DNA from: Rhizodiscina lignyota
Taxonomy: Eukaryota; Ascomycota; Dothideomycetes; Aulographales; Rhizodiscinaceae
Assembly (NCBI GenBank): GCA_010015805.1
Contig: ML978128.1
Span: 1,736,001 to 1,800,000 of the forward strand
Direction of reading: 5' to 3'
Length of the DNA stretch: 64,000 nt
In this document: positions 45,900 through 57,699 of the stretch, one piece after another
Layout: each line of letters opens with the position of its first letter
Numbering within the stretch: the first letter of the stretch is position 1
Position numbers and translations under genes: made by a program
The notes under the pieces: model-generated
The model's input: only the letters and a program-made list of their open reading frames with translations
Told to the model about the DNA's origin: nothing
Databases searched by the model: none

Positions 45900-47446
45900 A
45901 TGGACCGCAATGTCGCTGTGGCAACGTCGCCGCAGGCGCCCTCGAACCGCGAAGGACTGGCCGACATTGCCGACCAGTTGAAGAGCGGAAGTGGTGACGG
46001 AGGCAGCTCAATTTTCGGGCAGCTCACGAGCAACCCATTCTTCACAGCCGTATGCCCTCGTAATGCTGCGATGATGCTCTCTAGGCATTGCCAATTAACT
46101 TCCAATAGGGATTTGGTCTCGCGGCTCTTGCTGCCACCGCAAGATTCGGCCAGCGCGGCCTGAAATATGGCGCTGAACTGGCCCGTCGACGTCTGCTCGT
46201 CGAGGTCGAGATAACCCGTCACGATGATGCGTATCCGTGGCTGTTGCGCTGGATATCTGCGCATCATCAGGCTCAGCTCTCAGGAACCTCGGTAATTCCG
46301 GGAATGCCGAGTAATGAGAAGAATGGCGTACTGGCCTCTCTCATAAAGAGGTTCACACCGGGTCTTCACCATCTCCAGATCCAGACGGCGAGGATCAATC
46401 GTCCAGACGGTTCATCACATACGAAGTTTTCGCTTGTGCCAGGGCAAGGCAGACACATCCTGCGCTACCGTAATGCGTTCATCTCTGTTACCCGTCAGCG
46501 AGACAAGTCATTTGACATGGCTACCGGTACTCCCTTCGAAACCGTAACGCTTACGACCCTCTACGCACACCGTCATGTCTTTGAGAATCTGTTCACTGAA
46601 GCGCATCAATTAGCACAGCGGCTACAAGAGGGCAAGACTACAATGTATACAGCATGGGGCATGGACTGGCGGCCATTTGGCGAGCCAAAGAGGAAACGAC
46701 CACTCGAGTCAGTCGTTCTGGAAGAAGGTGTCAAAGAGAAGATTCTAGAGGATGTCCGCGCATTCCTGGAAGCTCGCACATGGTACTTAGACCGCGGGAT
46801 ACCTTACCGCCGCGGATACTTGCTTTACGGTCCTCCCGGTACTGGGAAGAGCTCCTTTATTCAAGCACTAGCAGGGGAACTTGACTTCAACATTGCACTC
46901 TTGAACGTCAGCGAGCGCGGTTTGACAGACGACCGGCTGAACCACCTGTTGACAAAGGTCCCTCCGCGGACCATGGTGCTCCTCGAAGATGCAGACGCTG
47001 CATTCACGAACCGCCGTGTAGTGGATGGGGAGGGCTATGCCGGAGCGACAGTAACGTTCTCCGGACTGCTCAACGCGCTTGACGGAGTAGCCAGCGCAGA
47101 AGAACGCATCATCTTCCTCACAACGAATCATGTTGAGCGACTTGATGAAGCTCTCATTAGACCGGGCCGAGTCGACATGACGGTCAGATTGGGTGAGGCG
47201 ACGGAAGGGCAGATTGGACAGCTCTGGGATCGGTTCTATTCCGAAAATGATCCGGATGGCACATATAAGGCACGCTTCATGGAGCGGGTCAGGGAGCTTG
47301 GTCTGGCCAACGCAGCCAGTCCTGCTGCTTTTCAAGGCCTGTTTTTGTACAATAAGGGCAACATGGACGGCGCGATTGCGACGGTGCCGGAGCTCGGGAG
47401 AGGGCGTAAAAACCATACTCAGGGCGCTGCTCAATCGGGCGCGTAA
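45900..47446 (+). CDS. BCS1-type mitochondrial AAA ATPase
   Basis: Exons 45900-46049 and 46109-47446 give 495 residues. The intron (GTATGC to AATAG) joins NPFFTA to GFGLAALAATARFGQRGL, which forms the single membrane segment expected near the N-terminus, followed by an Arg-rich positive patch. The BCS1-specific domain comes next (TLYAHRHVFENLF, TAWGMDWRPFG, RPLESVVLEEGV). The AAA module has Walker A GPPGTGKSS, Walker B VLLEDADAAF and TTNHVERLDEALIRPGRVD. Bcs1 inserts the Rieske protein into complex III at the inner mitochondrial membrane. Filamentous fungi often carry several BCS1-like paralogues, so orthology to yeast BCS1 itself is likely but not certain. Confidence 0.9.
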
Positions 47447-48762
47447 TGTAGCATAACTCTGTATCGGCAATAGAAGCTCATCTCTTTATCATTGAGTTTC
47501 AAGTGTCTGATATTTATAGAATCTGTAGCATGCTATTGATTGAATAAAACGGGTTGACTGTATAGTAGTCGCGGTAATCATACGATCTAAAGAAACTATT
47601 GCAGACGTATTTCTCTTCTGTTCTTAAATGGACAGCTGGAATATTTGCTGCCCGAATTCTGTTCTCAGCGTCTGAGCCACTCCTCAGGCTGAAATGGCAG
47701 ACCTAGGTATCGCGGAAGAAATCGATGAGTGGGTGTACCTAAAACGGCCTTGCAATCGACCTGAAAGGTGACGTACTGACTCGAGCGCTTGGATGCCGTC
47801 TTACAAGGTCAAGAAGAGATACTGTAGCGAAGGAGAAGAACTGAAGGGAACTGGATGACTTGAATGCAGAATCGAGTTGACTGAAGTGAGCAGTATAAAT
47901 TTGAGATTACCCTGCGAGAGGAGGATTATACGACACGGTACCTTCTCTCCTCCCCATTCCCACCAGCGAACTCTTATGAGCGTCTATTGTATTTGACGAT
48001 GAGAAAGAATTGTAGTTCTGCTAAACGCGTTGGCGACAGCTGTGGACGTTGCTTCATTTTTCGCGCTAGGCCCGTTCCGGTGTCTACGCATTCGGCAACT
48101 AAGGGCAACAGCAAGTTACGAACAGTTATATTGAATTTAAGTTTTAGGTCTCATGTGGTTTTTCGACATGCACACTGAATAACTAGTGGCATAACTGCAA
48201 AGGGCCCCCGCCCTTCCTAATAAACTCAGTCAGTCTGGTTTTCCTTACTGTCTTCCCGAATCGAAGAGTTCGATTCCGATTCGGGGAGCCAGTTGGGTTT
48301 TGCACTTTTATTTTCCAAATTCCCCCTTTTTTTTAACATCTAGATAGTATTTTTTCTTTAAGAAAATACACGTTGTTTTATTTTATTTCGTGGTTGACTT
48401 ATTAGCTGTGATTCTTCATTGTTTGGCTTTCCGCAACGGCATCGGAGCGATCAGCGTCGGGGTGGCTGCAGCCATGTTAGCTGGTGAACGCCGACGAGCG
48501 CAGAGCGCATAGCGCGGCATTGCCAAATTTCAGCGAGCAGGTTATCAATCATATCAATCAATCTAATCGGGCGTTAGAGCCGTATGAATCTGCATCAAGG
48601 CGTAATAATTAAGGTTCGATCTGTTCCCAGTGCGGCTCGCGCCGCTCCTGGTCAGCGTGGACGACTTCTGCACACCTGCCACTCCCGGCTGACTCGCTTT
48701 CATGGCCCTCCCCACGTCCACGGGCTCTTATAGGCGGCAGGTTTGCTGCACACATCATACAT
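47447..48762. other. Intergenic region with AT-rich block and hairpin
   Basis: No coding gene is supported in 1.3 kb. The block at about 48310-48400 is strongly A/T-rich with long T runs. Just before it lies the bistable hairpin at 48252-48288. Confidence 0.5.
48252..48288. repeat. Nested, mutually exclusive inverted repeats
   Basis: Arms CTTCCCGAATCG (48252-48263) and CGATTCGGGGAG (48277-48288) pair over 12 positions with one G-T. Inside, GAATCGAA (48258-48265) and TTCGATTC (48269-48276) pair perfectly around GAG. The two folds share bases and cannot form together. A T-loop-like GTTCGATTCC is present but no tRNA fold could be drawn. Confidence 0.6.
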
Positions 48763-51700
48763 ATGTCACGCAGAGGACGCGGCACATTCGATGACTCCCC
48801 TTCGCTGCCCAATTCTGGCGCGTTAGCACAGACAGAAGGCACTCAAGGGGCGAGCCACGCAGTCGAACTGGATGATCTCACGCACAATTTAAACTCCGCC
48901 ACAGCTCCTGGATCGCCCCACGGTCGTCACCTGAAATCCCAGTCCGCCGACTCCTTGCGTCCTCTTCACATTCCTCATGCGGCGACTCTCAGCGACGACG
49001 CGCTTAATCCGACCGAAGGGTCCGAATCAATGTCCCGCGCGCCTCTCCTGGTGCGAAGCTCACCAGCCCAGGGCACTGGTAGCTATGGAGGGTTGCCGTA
49101 CAGCTTAAGTACGAGCGCGGACAGCTCCGATAATGAGACGACGAAGAGAAGAAAAGATAAGTCTACTAGGCGTTCGAGAGACAAGTCGTTGCGGACGAGT
49201 AGGCTCCGGCTGCAGCAAACGCAGTCAAGCTTGGTGACCGGCGATATTGGCGATGAAGCAGAGAGTAGTCAGAGTAGGAGCGGAGAGGAAAATAGGAACA
49301 GAACGAGAGGGTCAGCGCCCAATGGAGTTTTCGACGAATCTGTAAGGTGGGCGCACGACAATGCAGAGGAGAGTACTGAGGGAGAGTTGGAGTCCGGTCT
49401 CGAGAGCCGCTTCAATGGAGATGCAGGACTCCAGGCCCACTCGGCCCTTGAACCTGAGGAGGACCTTCCACCAAGTCCCAGCTTCTCAGATTCAGAAAGC
49501 CTGAGCGATCTCTCAGATGCTGACCTGCTATCAAAGCAAAAGGACGGCAAGAGAGTGAAGGACGACTCGCCATACCCTCAAGTCAGAGCGTCAGTATCAC
49601 CGACAGACAACTTAAGTCTTTCCATCAATACACCACGCATGTGGGCACTTTCCGTGCTCTTCGCCATCTTTGGATCTGCCACGAATCTCTTTTTCTCATT
49701 ACGATACCCCAGCGTCTCGATTACACCAGTTATAGCATTGCTTTTGGCGCATCCGCTCGGTTTGATTTGGGACCGGGTATTCAAAAGGGCGAGCGATCCC
49801 CTGGAAACATTCTTCAACGGAGCTTTGGTTCCGTCTGGGCGGACACGGATAGATTCTAGCATCCGATCGACTGACGATTTCGCGGACGTGTCTCGACCTA
49901 CTTCTCACGCTCCGGTTTTCGAACCCTCAGTCAGCTGGAGGAGAAGATGGCGGCTATGGCTTGCACAAGGGAAATGGAACGAGAAGGAGCATTGCTGTGT
50001 CTTTATTGCCAGCAATGTATCATTTGGCTTTGCATTTGCTACTGACGTACGTATACGATGCCACTTACCATTCGTTCTTGCACTGACAACACTATCAAGG
50101 TCATCGTCGAGCAAGTCAAATTCTATCATCAAGATGCCCCAATCCTCTATCAAGTACTCCTCACCCTCTCCACTCAAATCCTCGGATACGCTTTCGCTGG
50201 CTTAACACGCCGCTACTTGGTCCGGCCAAGTGGCATGATCTGGCCTGGTACACTTGTGTCAACAGCGATGTTCTCGAGCTTGCACAAGGAAGAGAACAAG
50301 CCCGCAGATGGATGGCGCATCTCTCGATGGCGGTTCTTCCTCTTGGTCTTTTGCGGCTCCGTCATCTTCTACTTGCTACCTGGCTTCCTGATGCCCGCTT
50401 TGAGCTACTTCAACGTCATCACATGGTTCGCGCCGAAGAATGTCGTCGTCGCCAACCTCTTCGGCGTTGCTTCCGGACTCGGCTTATTCCCAATGACGTT
50501 TGATTGGAGCCAGATCGCATACATTGGCTCACCTCTAGTTGTACCATTCTGGGCTGCACTCAACATTGTCGGTGGCCTGGTCATTGTGATGTGGATCATC
50601 GCGCCAATAATGTACTACTCCAACGCCCTCTTCTCATCGTACATGCCCATTCTATCCACCGCCGTCTTCGATAATACCGGAAAGCCGTACGACGTGAGCA
50701 AAATCCTCACCAAAGACTTCGTGTTCGACAAAGAAGCGTACAAAAACTACAGCCGCGTCTACCTCCCCATTACCTACGTCCTTTCGTACGCCCTGCAATT
50801 TGCAGCCATGGCATCGCTGCTCACTCATACAATCTGCTGGCATGGGAAGGACATCTGGAAACAATGGCGCAACTCGCTGATCGAGATCCGCAACGAACCA
50901 CCGCCATATTGCCCATTACCAGAGAACGACGAAAGTAGAACAAGCTTGGACCGAACAGGTACCACACGAAGCAGGACGTCAATGGATAGCCAGCCCGCCT
51001 TGGACAATCTGATTGGCGCAGAGGACGTGCACAACAGACTGATGAGAAGATACGAAGATGTGCCAATGATCTGGTACCTCCTAACGGGTGCTATCATGAC
51101 TGCTATCGGGATGTTTGTGGTGGAATACTACCCCGTCTACCTCCCTTGGTACGGCCTCCTCCTCGCCCTCGGCATCTGCACACTCCTCTTCATCCCAATC
51201 GGCATCGTCATGGCCATCACGAACCAACACTCCTCAATCTACCTAATATGTCAACTAATATGCGGTGTCGTCTTCCCCGGCCGCCCCGTCGCGAACATGG
51301 TCTTCGTCACATACGGGTACATCTCTTCAGCCCAAGGGCTCAAATTCACATCTGACCTTAAGTTGGGGCACTACATGAAGATCCCCCCGAAAATACTGTT
51401 CACCCTCCAACTTGCTGCGACAGTGGTATCCAGCCTGACGCAGATTACTACCCTGAACTGGATGCTTGCCACGATCCCCGGCATCTGCACGTCGGAAGCA
51501 ATCAGCGGCTTCACATGCCCCATCGCGCGCGTACACTTCAACGGCAGCATCCTCTGGGGAGTCGTCGGCCCCTCACGCTTCTTCGGCCCCGGTGCACTCT
51601 ACCGTCCCTTAGTATGGGCGTTCCTGATCGGGGCCATCGCCCCCATCATCGTGTGGGTCTTAGGTCGGCGTGGCGGCAAGAAGACCATCTGGCGCAAAGT

Positions 51701-52040
51701 GAACCTCCCCGTACTCTTTGGCAGTATCAGCTGGATCCCGCCGGCTACGGGGCTGAATTTCAGCGTCTGGGCGGTCGTATGCTGGGTGTTTAATGACTTG
51801 GTGAGGAGAAGGAAAAGGGAGTGGTGGAGGAAGTATACTATGACGCTGTCGGCAGCGTTGGATTCGGGATTGGCGGTGGGTGTGGTGGTGGTGTTCTTTG
51901 GGCTGCTGTATCCCGGGTGGGAGTGGGTGACGAAGATGAAGTGGTGGGGAACGGAGGTGTATAAGCAGGGCTGCGACTGGCAGGCTTGTGCGTTTAGAGA
52001 GGTCCCGGAGGGTGGGAGGTTTGGCCCGGGGACTTGGTAA
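48763..52040 (+). CDS. Oligopeptide transporter (OPT family)
   Basis: Exons 48763-50046 and 50100-52040 give 1074 residues. The intron joins NVSFGFAFATD to VIVEQVKFYHQ; the acceptor is AAG, with CTGAC branch sequence. The first 265 residues are a hydrophilic Ser/Arg/Glu-rich cytosolic extension. Then comes the OPT signature SPYPQVRASVSPTDN followed by NTPRMWALSVLF and about 14-16 hydrophobic segments, including TWFAPKNVVVANLFG and CQLICGVVFPGRPVANM. OPT proteins import small peptides, glutathione or metal-siderophore-like compounds with protons. The gene is longer than many OPTs because of its N-terminal extension. Its stop lies 59 bp from that of the convergent next gene. Confidence 0.94.
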
Positions 52041-52099
52041 ATAAATGTGCATATGGTTTACGATATAGATATGAATTGGCAACATTGGGCGGCGCAGTG

Positions 52100-53398
52100 T
52101 CATCGGCGTCCGAGGTCAATGTCTAGCACTTTTGTCATGCGCGCTGTGCCTGGGACTGAGGAATTGCCCATGCCGAAGAAGGGTTTGACGGCGACGGAGA
52201 TAGTGTCTTCGAAGAGACCTTGTACGAGATCTTTTAGTTCTTCGCCTGTTTGTCGAAAATCAGGGAAGGCGTTGATCTCGAGTAGCCATGCAGTGCCATT
52301 TGCATCGACGAGGAAGTCCAGCCCGAATAGCTCGAATGCGTTAGGCAGAGGCTGGAAATGCACCATCATGCCTCTCGCCGATGCTTCGAAGACTTCGCCC
52401 GTGATGTTACAGATCTGCTCAAATACAGCGTTCTTCCAGTCCTCTTCACTCGCACCGCCGTCTAAGATGACTTCATCAGGCAGTGACCAAAACGCTCGCA
52501 CGCTGCCTTCTCTTTCACCTGTGTCCTGGAGGCACGTATTAGTCAGATGAGCCCGGAGGTCAGAGTCCTCCCATGGCGGAGCGTACGGCTCGGCAGCGAA
52601 GAGTGCGAGCATCGGTTTGTAGACGTAGACCTTCAGTGCGCCGACGGAGAGGACGTATGTCCGGATGTGGAATTTGCGATTTCCTTCGGATGGGAGGAGG
52701 AGTGGAGGGTGAATATACGGCTGGGCAATGAAGTGCCTGAGTTGTGAGGTTATGATGTAGTCTCCGTTCTCTTTGCTCTCCATGGATGAGGACTTGATGT
52801 CGTCTTGATGCTCAAGTGGTGGCTCTTCTTCCAAGTCGTCTTCGTCATCGGAGTCCGGCCGTTCTGCCTCCCACTCCTCAAAGATAGCCTGAAGCTCCTC
52901 TTCTGTGCTGAACAGCCTAATCCCCTGACCGCGATCGCTCATCCCCGGCTTCAGGATCCACCATTCCCTCTCCGCTGGCTCCTTGCCGTCGTTCTTCTCG
53001 AAGCTCTCGCGCAGCTCGAACGCCTCGACCAGTGCGTCGTCCAGAAACTCAGCATAGTCTAGCTCAAAGTCCACGGCCGGCTTGAAATGCTCTTTCAGAA
53101 TTGAAGCCGGATGCTTCGTGATCCATGATGAGATGGTAGTGGAGAGAAAGTGCTTCCGGATCAGGGCCTTGCGGATGATATAGGCGTTGATGAGATGGTA
53201 CTCAGGGTCCCGGAGGGCAGTCTCGAAGTCGATTGCCTCGTAGTCGCGGAATTGGAGGCTTGGGGCTGGGAGTTGGGGAGGAGCGGATTCGATGTGTCTG
53301 AAAGATGAGTCTGGGAGATGGGATGACAGTGCTGAGTGGATGAGAGGGAGGACGTAGGGGTCGTTGTAGTCTATTAGAGCATGAAAAGTTGGTTCCAT
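52100..53398 (-). CDS. Pby1-like tubulin-tyrosine-ligase-fold protein
   Basis: A single exon gives 432 residues from MEPTFHALIDYNDPYV. ATP-grasp features of the TTL family are present: WWILKPGMSDRGQGIRLF (nucleotide-binding lysine and loop), FHIRTYVLSVG, HLTNTCLQ and GLDFLVDANGTAWLLEINAFPDF with the metal-binding Glu and Asn. An acidic insert of about 40 residues (SDDEDDLEEE) sits inside the ATP-grasp fold. The relative in yeast, Pby1, is a P-body protein that contacts the decapping enzyme; fungi lack classical tubulin detyrosination, so a tubulin substrate is doubtful. Confidence 0.9.
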   Translation of the reverse strand: MEPTFHALIDYNDPYVLPLIHSALSSHLPDSSFRHIESAPPQLPAPSLQFRDYEAIDFETALRDPEYHLINAYIIRKALIRKHFLSTTISSWITKHPASILKEHFKPAVDFELDYAEFLDDALVEAFELRESFEKNDGKEPAEREWWILKPGMSDRGQGIRLFSTEEELQAIFEEWEAERPDSDDEDDLEEEPPLEHQDDIKSSSMESKENGDYIITSQLRHFIAQPYIHPPLLLPSEGNRKFHIRTYVLSVGALKVYVYKPMLALFAAEPYAPPWEDSDLRAHLTNTCLQDTGEREGSVRAFWSLPDEVILDGGASEEDWKNAVFEQICNITGEVFEASARGMMVHFQPLPNAFELFGLDFLVDANGTAWLLEINAFPDFRQTGEELKDLVQGLFEDTISVAVKPFFGMGNSSVPGTARMTKVLDIDLGRR

Positions 53399-53946
53399 CT
53401 TTGGAGCACAGTAGCTAGAGCAAACTTTTGTATATGACAAGGGCAGGAAAGAAATTAATTTTATTTCGTCTTACTTCGAGAAAATTGTGTCCTGTTTAGA
53501 AAATATGAAGTCAAAAGCTGCCCCATTGAAGAAAACCTTCCTACATTTCAATTTTTCATTCGAACGGTGGGAACTCACTGCAAACATCAACATCTTCAAT
53601 AAAGTTTCTATAATTTCGCATACATTAATCTCTCCTTCTGGTCCTCTATCAAGCAATCTTTTTCATGAGTCGTCAAAAGGCCATTGCCGAATACAGTAAT
53701 TACCTCCTGAACGCCGCAACCGCCGCGTACATGGTTCCGATATCGAACCGACAGCGGCGTAAACCGACAGCGGCGTAAGAGGGGCCGTTATCGTTACGTT
53801 AATCAAACTCACCCCCCTCATTGGCAGTATGAAACTGAGGGTTGCCCTTGGCCAGTTCTGACATTGGAAGGTAGACATTTCTGATATTTTCAATTGGCAC
53901 CGCTCTATCAATATCTCGTATTCAAGCCTCTGCATTGCTCCCCAAA
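53399..53946. other. Divergent promoter region with a 16-bp tandem repeat
   Basis: A 548-bp gap between head-to-head genes. Small A/T-rich frames without motifs are present. The one clear structure is the repeat at 53746-53777. Confidence 0.5.
53746..53777. repeat. Perfect tandem duplication, 16-bp unit twice
   Basis: AACCGACAGCGGCGTA occurs twice without a gap. It lies about 170 bp upstream of the cyclase start codon, so it could double a regulator site, but no known motif is recognised. Confidence 0.85.
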
Positions 53947-54862
53947 ATGCTTCCCACAGGGCTGCTTCGGCAGTCTGGCTATCGTTCCTTGACCAAAACT
54001 TCTTCTCTACAACCCGTGCTTTCTCGTCAGATTCCATTAGCAGTATCTTCGCAAAGTTCAAGATCAAAACGCAATTATGCTGCAGTATCCGAGAAGAAGC
54101 CCAAACTTGTCGACCTGTCCCGTGAGCTCTATCACCGTGCTCTTGCTCACCCCTTTCACCCTCCCGTGATAATCACACCATGGGATACTCATCAACCGAA
54201 GCAAGCTGGCAACACGGTTCTCCGCTCTGCTTCATACGCCGTATCGTTCAGCGACCATGCCGGAACCCATGTTGATGCGCCGAAGCACTTCGATGCAACC
54301 CCAGGCGCCCTCTCGGTTGACCAGATGCCACTGGAAACGTTCTACACAGAAGCAATTGCGCTCGACCTGTCTCATGCGGAACTCGGAGCAGCTATTACTG
54401 TACCAGAGATGGAGGAGGCGTTGAAAAAGTCGGGCCAGGAGATCAAAGAGGGTGATACGGTTCTTCTCTGGATGGCATTCAACAAGCGCGTCGATTTCGA
54501 TGACCCTCGGTGGCAGGTGTGTATTCAATCATGTTGCGCGTTCTAGAAGCGGTCCATGGTCTTTGATGGTAGCTGACATCTTCACAAAGCACGACTTCCC
54601 GGGCCTCGCGCTCGAGTCCGTCCATTGGCTGGCGGACAAGGGTTGCAAGCTGTTCGGCGTTGAGGCAGTCTCACCATCTCCTGAAGGTGAGCTGAACTTC
54701 CAAGCTCACAACGCCTGTGGTGAGAGGGGAATTACTCATATGGAGGGCTTGGACAACCTCGAGCAGGTTGTGGGCAAAGGCCGATTCAGGTTCATCGGGT
54801 TCCCACTGAAGTTCAGAGGCGGAAGTGGAAGTCCAATCAGAGCGGTTGCTGTATTTGAATAG
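53947..54862 (+). CDS. Putative cyclase/kynurenine formamidase-like metal hydrolase
   Basis: Exons 53947-54516 and 54590-54862 give 280 residues. The intron (GTGTGT; branch GCTGAC; acceptor AAAG) joins DDPRWQ to HDFPGLALES. The first 45 residues are Arg/Ser/Gln-rich, acid-poor and end SKRNYAAVS, like a mitochondrial presequence. The fold is the cyclase family (PF04199): SFSDHAGTHVDAPKHF carries the HxGTHxDxPxHF metal motif, and FVxGxxLP-like endings appear as FRFIGFPLKFRGGSGSPIRAVA. Members include bacterial kynurenine formamidase and isatin hydrolase, which open amide rings using a divalent metal. The substrate is unknown. Confidence 0.9.
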
Positions 54863-55356
54863 AGCGCTAGGAATGAAGGATTACTATACAGTGGCATCTC
54901 AATTCTCATATATGCGACCATCGAAATATCTTTCTGGTACTATATCGTGATATGTCGTTCGGGCCGAACGCTCAGACCCATCAAGGTTTTCCTTGGTCTT
55001 CCGATTAGACCCATATCAATTTCCTACAGTGAAAACCGCTGATATGTAGCAATTCGACTTGCACCGGAGCACCGGACTGGGCATGGATTAAAGCCGTTAA
55101 AGCCAGCGGGGTAGGAGGTGATGCTCTATAGCAGCACAATGAGTGGAGGGTTATCCGCGGACTGTCTAGCGCCGCTTTTGGAGAAAGGCGGCAGGTATAC
55201 CGAATCAGCTGTGAGAGCAGACGTCTATATGAAAGAATACTACAGAAGATTCATATAAACCTGGCCTCGACTTCCAATTGTCTTTTACATCGTCATTTCC
55301 GAAAATCTTCGAAATTCCAGAAAGAGCAAGGGACAAAATCAGCAACTTTAGACAAC
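54863..55356. other. Intergenic region upstream of alcohol dehydrogenase gene
   Basis: A 494-bp gap holding the 3' flank of the cyclase gene and the promoter of the dehydrogenase. No other feature is seen. Confidence 0.5.
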
Positions 55357-56536
55357 ATGGGTCTCGACCAAGTACCAGATACCATGCTTGCATGTCAAGT
55401 CCTTGAAGTACGTAGACGGTCATATATTCCTCTCAATCTCCTCATCCTAATGCGCGGCATACAGTATAACAAGCCCTATGTGATTCATGAGATTCCCACA
55501 CCGAAGAATCTGGAGCCGTATGACATGCTGGTCAAAGTGGCGGTGGCATCACTCTGCCACACAGACTTCCTCGTCCAAGAGGGTGTCTTTAATACGAAAC
55601 TTCCGTGCACTGGTTCTCACGAGGGCGCTGGTACCGTCGTTGCTGTTGGTAGTGCGGTGAAGGACTTCAAAGAGGGTGATCGGGTCATGAACGGTCTCGG
55701 TTTCCACCGCTGCGGCGAATGTGAAGACTGTACCGGCCCCGAGAACTACGTCCAGTACTGTCCAAAGAACAAGGGCTCGGTTGGTGTGCGTATGGATGGA
55801 AACTTTGCTGACTATGTGGTGGTTGACGCACGTAATACTGCACTTCTACCGAAGGAGGTGTCCTTTGAGATTGCTGCGCCGTTGGCATGTGCAGGCTGCA
55901 CCGTCTTCAGAGCACTTCTGCAAACGGAGCTGAAGGAGGGTCAGGTGGTGGGTATTGTAGGATCAGGAGGCGGTTTGGGCCACTTGTGTATTCAGTTTGC
56001 GAAGTCGATGGGCTTGAAGATTGTGGCGATCGATGCAAGAGACGAAGGACTGGAACTCTCGAAAGAGCATAAACCAGACTTGCTGCTGGATGCTAGAAAG
56101 GGTGATGCATACCTGGTCGAGGAGGTTCAGAAGTTCACAGGAAAGGGTGGCGTCGATGCCTCTATAAATCTGGCTGATGCTCCGCAAGCCGCGGGTACAG
56201 CTTGTGCTATCACAAAGACTCATGGGCTGCTGGTACAAATTTCTCAGGTACGTACTTGCCCTCACTCATGCGGGCTTGGTACTGATGTGCAAACAGCCAG
56301 AGCCAATTGTCATTCCGTTCAAAGAGCTCATCTTCCGCGACATTCGTATTAAAGGGTCTCGTCACTGTGCTCCAGTGGAGGCGAAGCGCATGCTGCAAGT
56401 CGCTGCTAAGAATGGTGTCACGGTGAAGACAAACTTGTTCCATGGCTTGAAGGAGATTCCAAAGATGGTCGAACTGTCACTGTCGGGGAAGATGGCGGGT
56501 AAAGGAGTTGTTATTGTTGATCCGAGCCAGATGTGA
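55357..56536 (+). CDS. Zinc-dependent alcohol dehydrogenase (MDR family)
   Basis: Exons 55357-55407, 55465-56247 and 56297-56536 give 357 residues, typical for the family. Catalytic zinc ligands are Cys48 in LCHTD and His69 with Glu70 in GSHEGAG. The structural zinc lobe is complete: CGECEDCTGPENYVQYC gives four cysteines. The NAD(P) motif GIVGSGGGLGHL follows. The layout is that of fungal ADH1-like enzymes, which interconvert primary alcohols and aldehydes; substrate range cannot be set from sequence. Intron joins are in phase: QVLE-YNKPYV and LVQISQ-PEPIVIPF. Confidence 0.94.
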
Positions 56537-56948
56537 TCCCAAAGCAAAGGCCAAACGCCAACTCCGAACGCCCCAACACCCCAATGCCATGCAATCTATA
56601 TACATTATACAGGGACAATCTGGTCTAAGAAGAGCGTTGCCTCGCCCAGACCGAAGTCAGGCGCTTCAATAACACTCCTTGTACCAGGCTGCCCTTTCAG
56701 ACAGTCAGTAAAACTACAATCTACTAAAAAAAAACCCCCCTAAATAGCCACCGAAATCTATCTTAAACCACAAGAGAACACCCTAGCGGCATTCAAACCA
56801 CACGTGACCAAACCCCAAACAACCCGAAAGAACATAGTCGCCACCAGAGACTAATCAGAAAGGGGTTAGGGAAGTCACTTGGAGAACGAGAAAGGATTCG
56901 ATGACCGACGGGTTGATCTCGAGCGGGAAACTCGATCCTCTTACAGTT
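56537..56948. other. Convergent intergenic region with homopolymer run
   Basis: A 412-bp gap between two 3' ends. It contains an A run followed directly by a C run near 56725-56740, prone to sequencing error. No gene is seen. Confidence 0.5.
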
Positions 56949-57699
56949 TTACATTTTGATATCGAAACTTGTCCCGCATCCACAGCTGCTCGACGCTAGA
57001 GGGTTATCTACAATCTTGAATTGACTGCCAATCAGTTCCATCGTGTAGTCGACCTTGCTGCCTTTCAGCAGCTCAAGGCTCGGTTCGTCCATCACGACCT
57101 TCGCCGTCTCTTCGCTCGCCGTCCCAGCCCCGCTGCTTGAGCTCCCGTATCCGCTCTCGAAGACAGTGTCTTCCTCTTTCGATACCTTTTCCAGATCTGT
57201 CAACGACATAAGGTATTGGAATCCGTGACAACCGCCAGACTCGACTTGGACTCTGAGGCAGAGATTTGGGTTTGCGTCCTTTTTCATTATTTCTCGTAGC
57301 CGCTGTTGATATGTGCATTAGCATCGGATGTAGAGGGCTATCTAAAGAATATCGTACCTTAGCAGCTCGTGGCGTTATCTCCACTTCCATGTCTTTGCCC
57401 TCTTCATCCTTCCTTGGATTTAGAATCACCGCCCGCCTTTGTCGAGATAGAGAGAAGGCTCTCTTTTGAAGGAATGCAGACGCAGAAGTGCTATTGTTTA
57501 TATATCCTCGTTTGTTCTCTGTTCTGGGTGGGGAAACAGACGGATTGGCATGTCGAGGTCGAAAAGTGGCGGCGGGGGAGGTAGCGAATGTTCGGTTCGG
57601 AGCGGCAAAGTTGGAGAGCTTCTTGGATTGTGGATACCGTGAGGCTTCGAGAAGCGCTCGCCGACAAGAGCTACAAATCGATATTTGAGTAACCGACAT
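56949..57699 (-). CDS. isa2: Mitochondrial iron-sulfur assembly protein Isa2
   Basis: Exons 57699-57358 and 57302-56949 (minus) give 231 residues. The intron joins ITPRAAK to RLREIMKKDANPN. The A-type scaffold domain is at the C-terminus, with the three conserved cysteines in SGGCHGFQY and SSCGCGTSF. The first 90 residues are Arg/Ser-rich with few acids, as in a mitochondrial presequence. An insert EKVSKEEDTVFESGYGSSSSG lengthens the domain, as in fungal Isa2. Isa1-Isa2 assembles [4Fe-4S] clusters for aconitase and lipoate synthase. The start MSVTQISICSSC was chosen over an in-frame upstream ATG at 57843 because the presequence begins there. Confidence 0.93.

Noticed and set aside
48221-48310. 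Possible tRNA around GTTCGATTCC
   Set aside because: A B-box-like string is present, but no acceptor, D or anticodon stem can be drawn; the inverted repeats explain the T-loop look.
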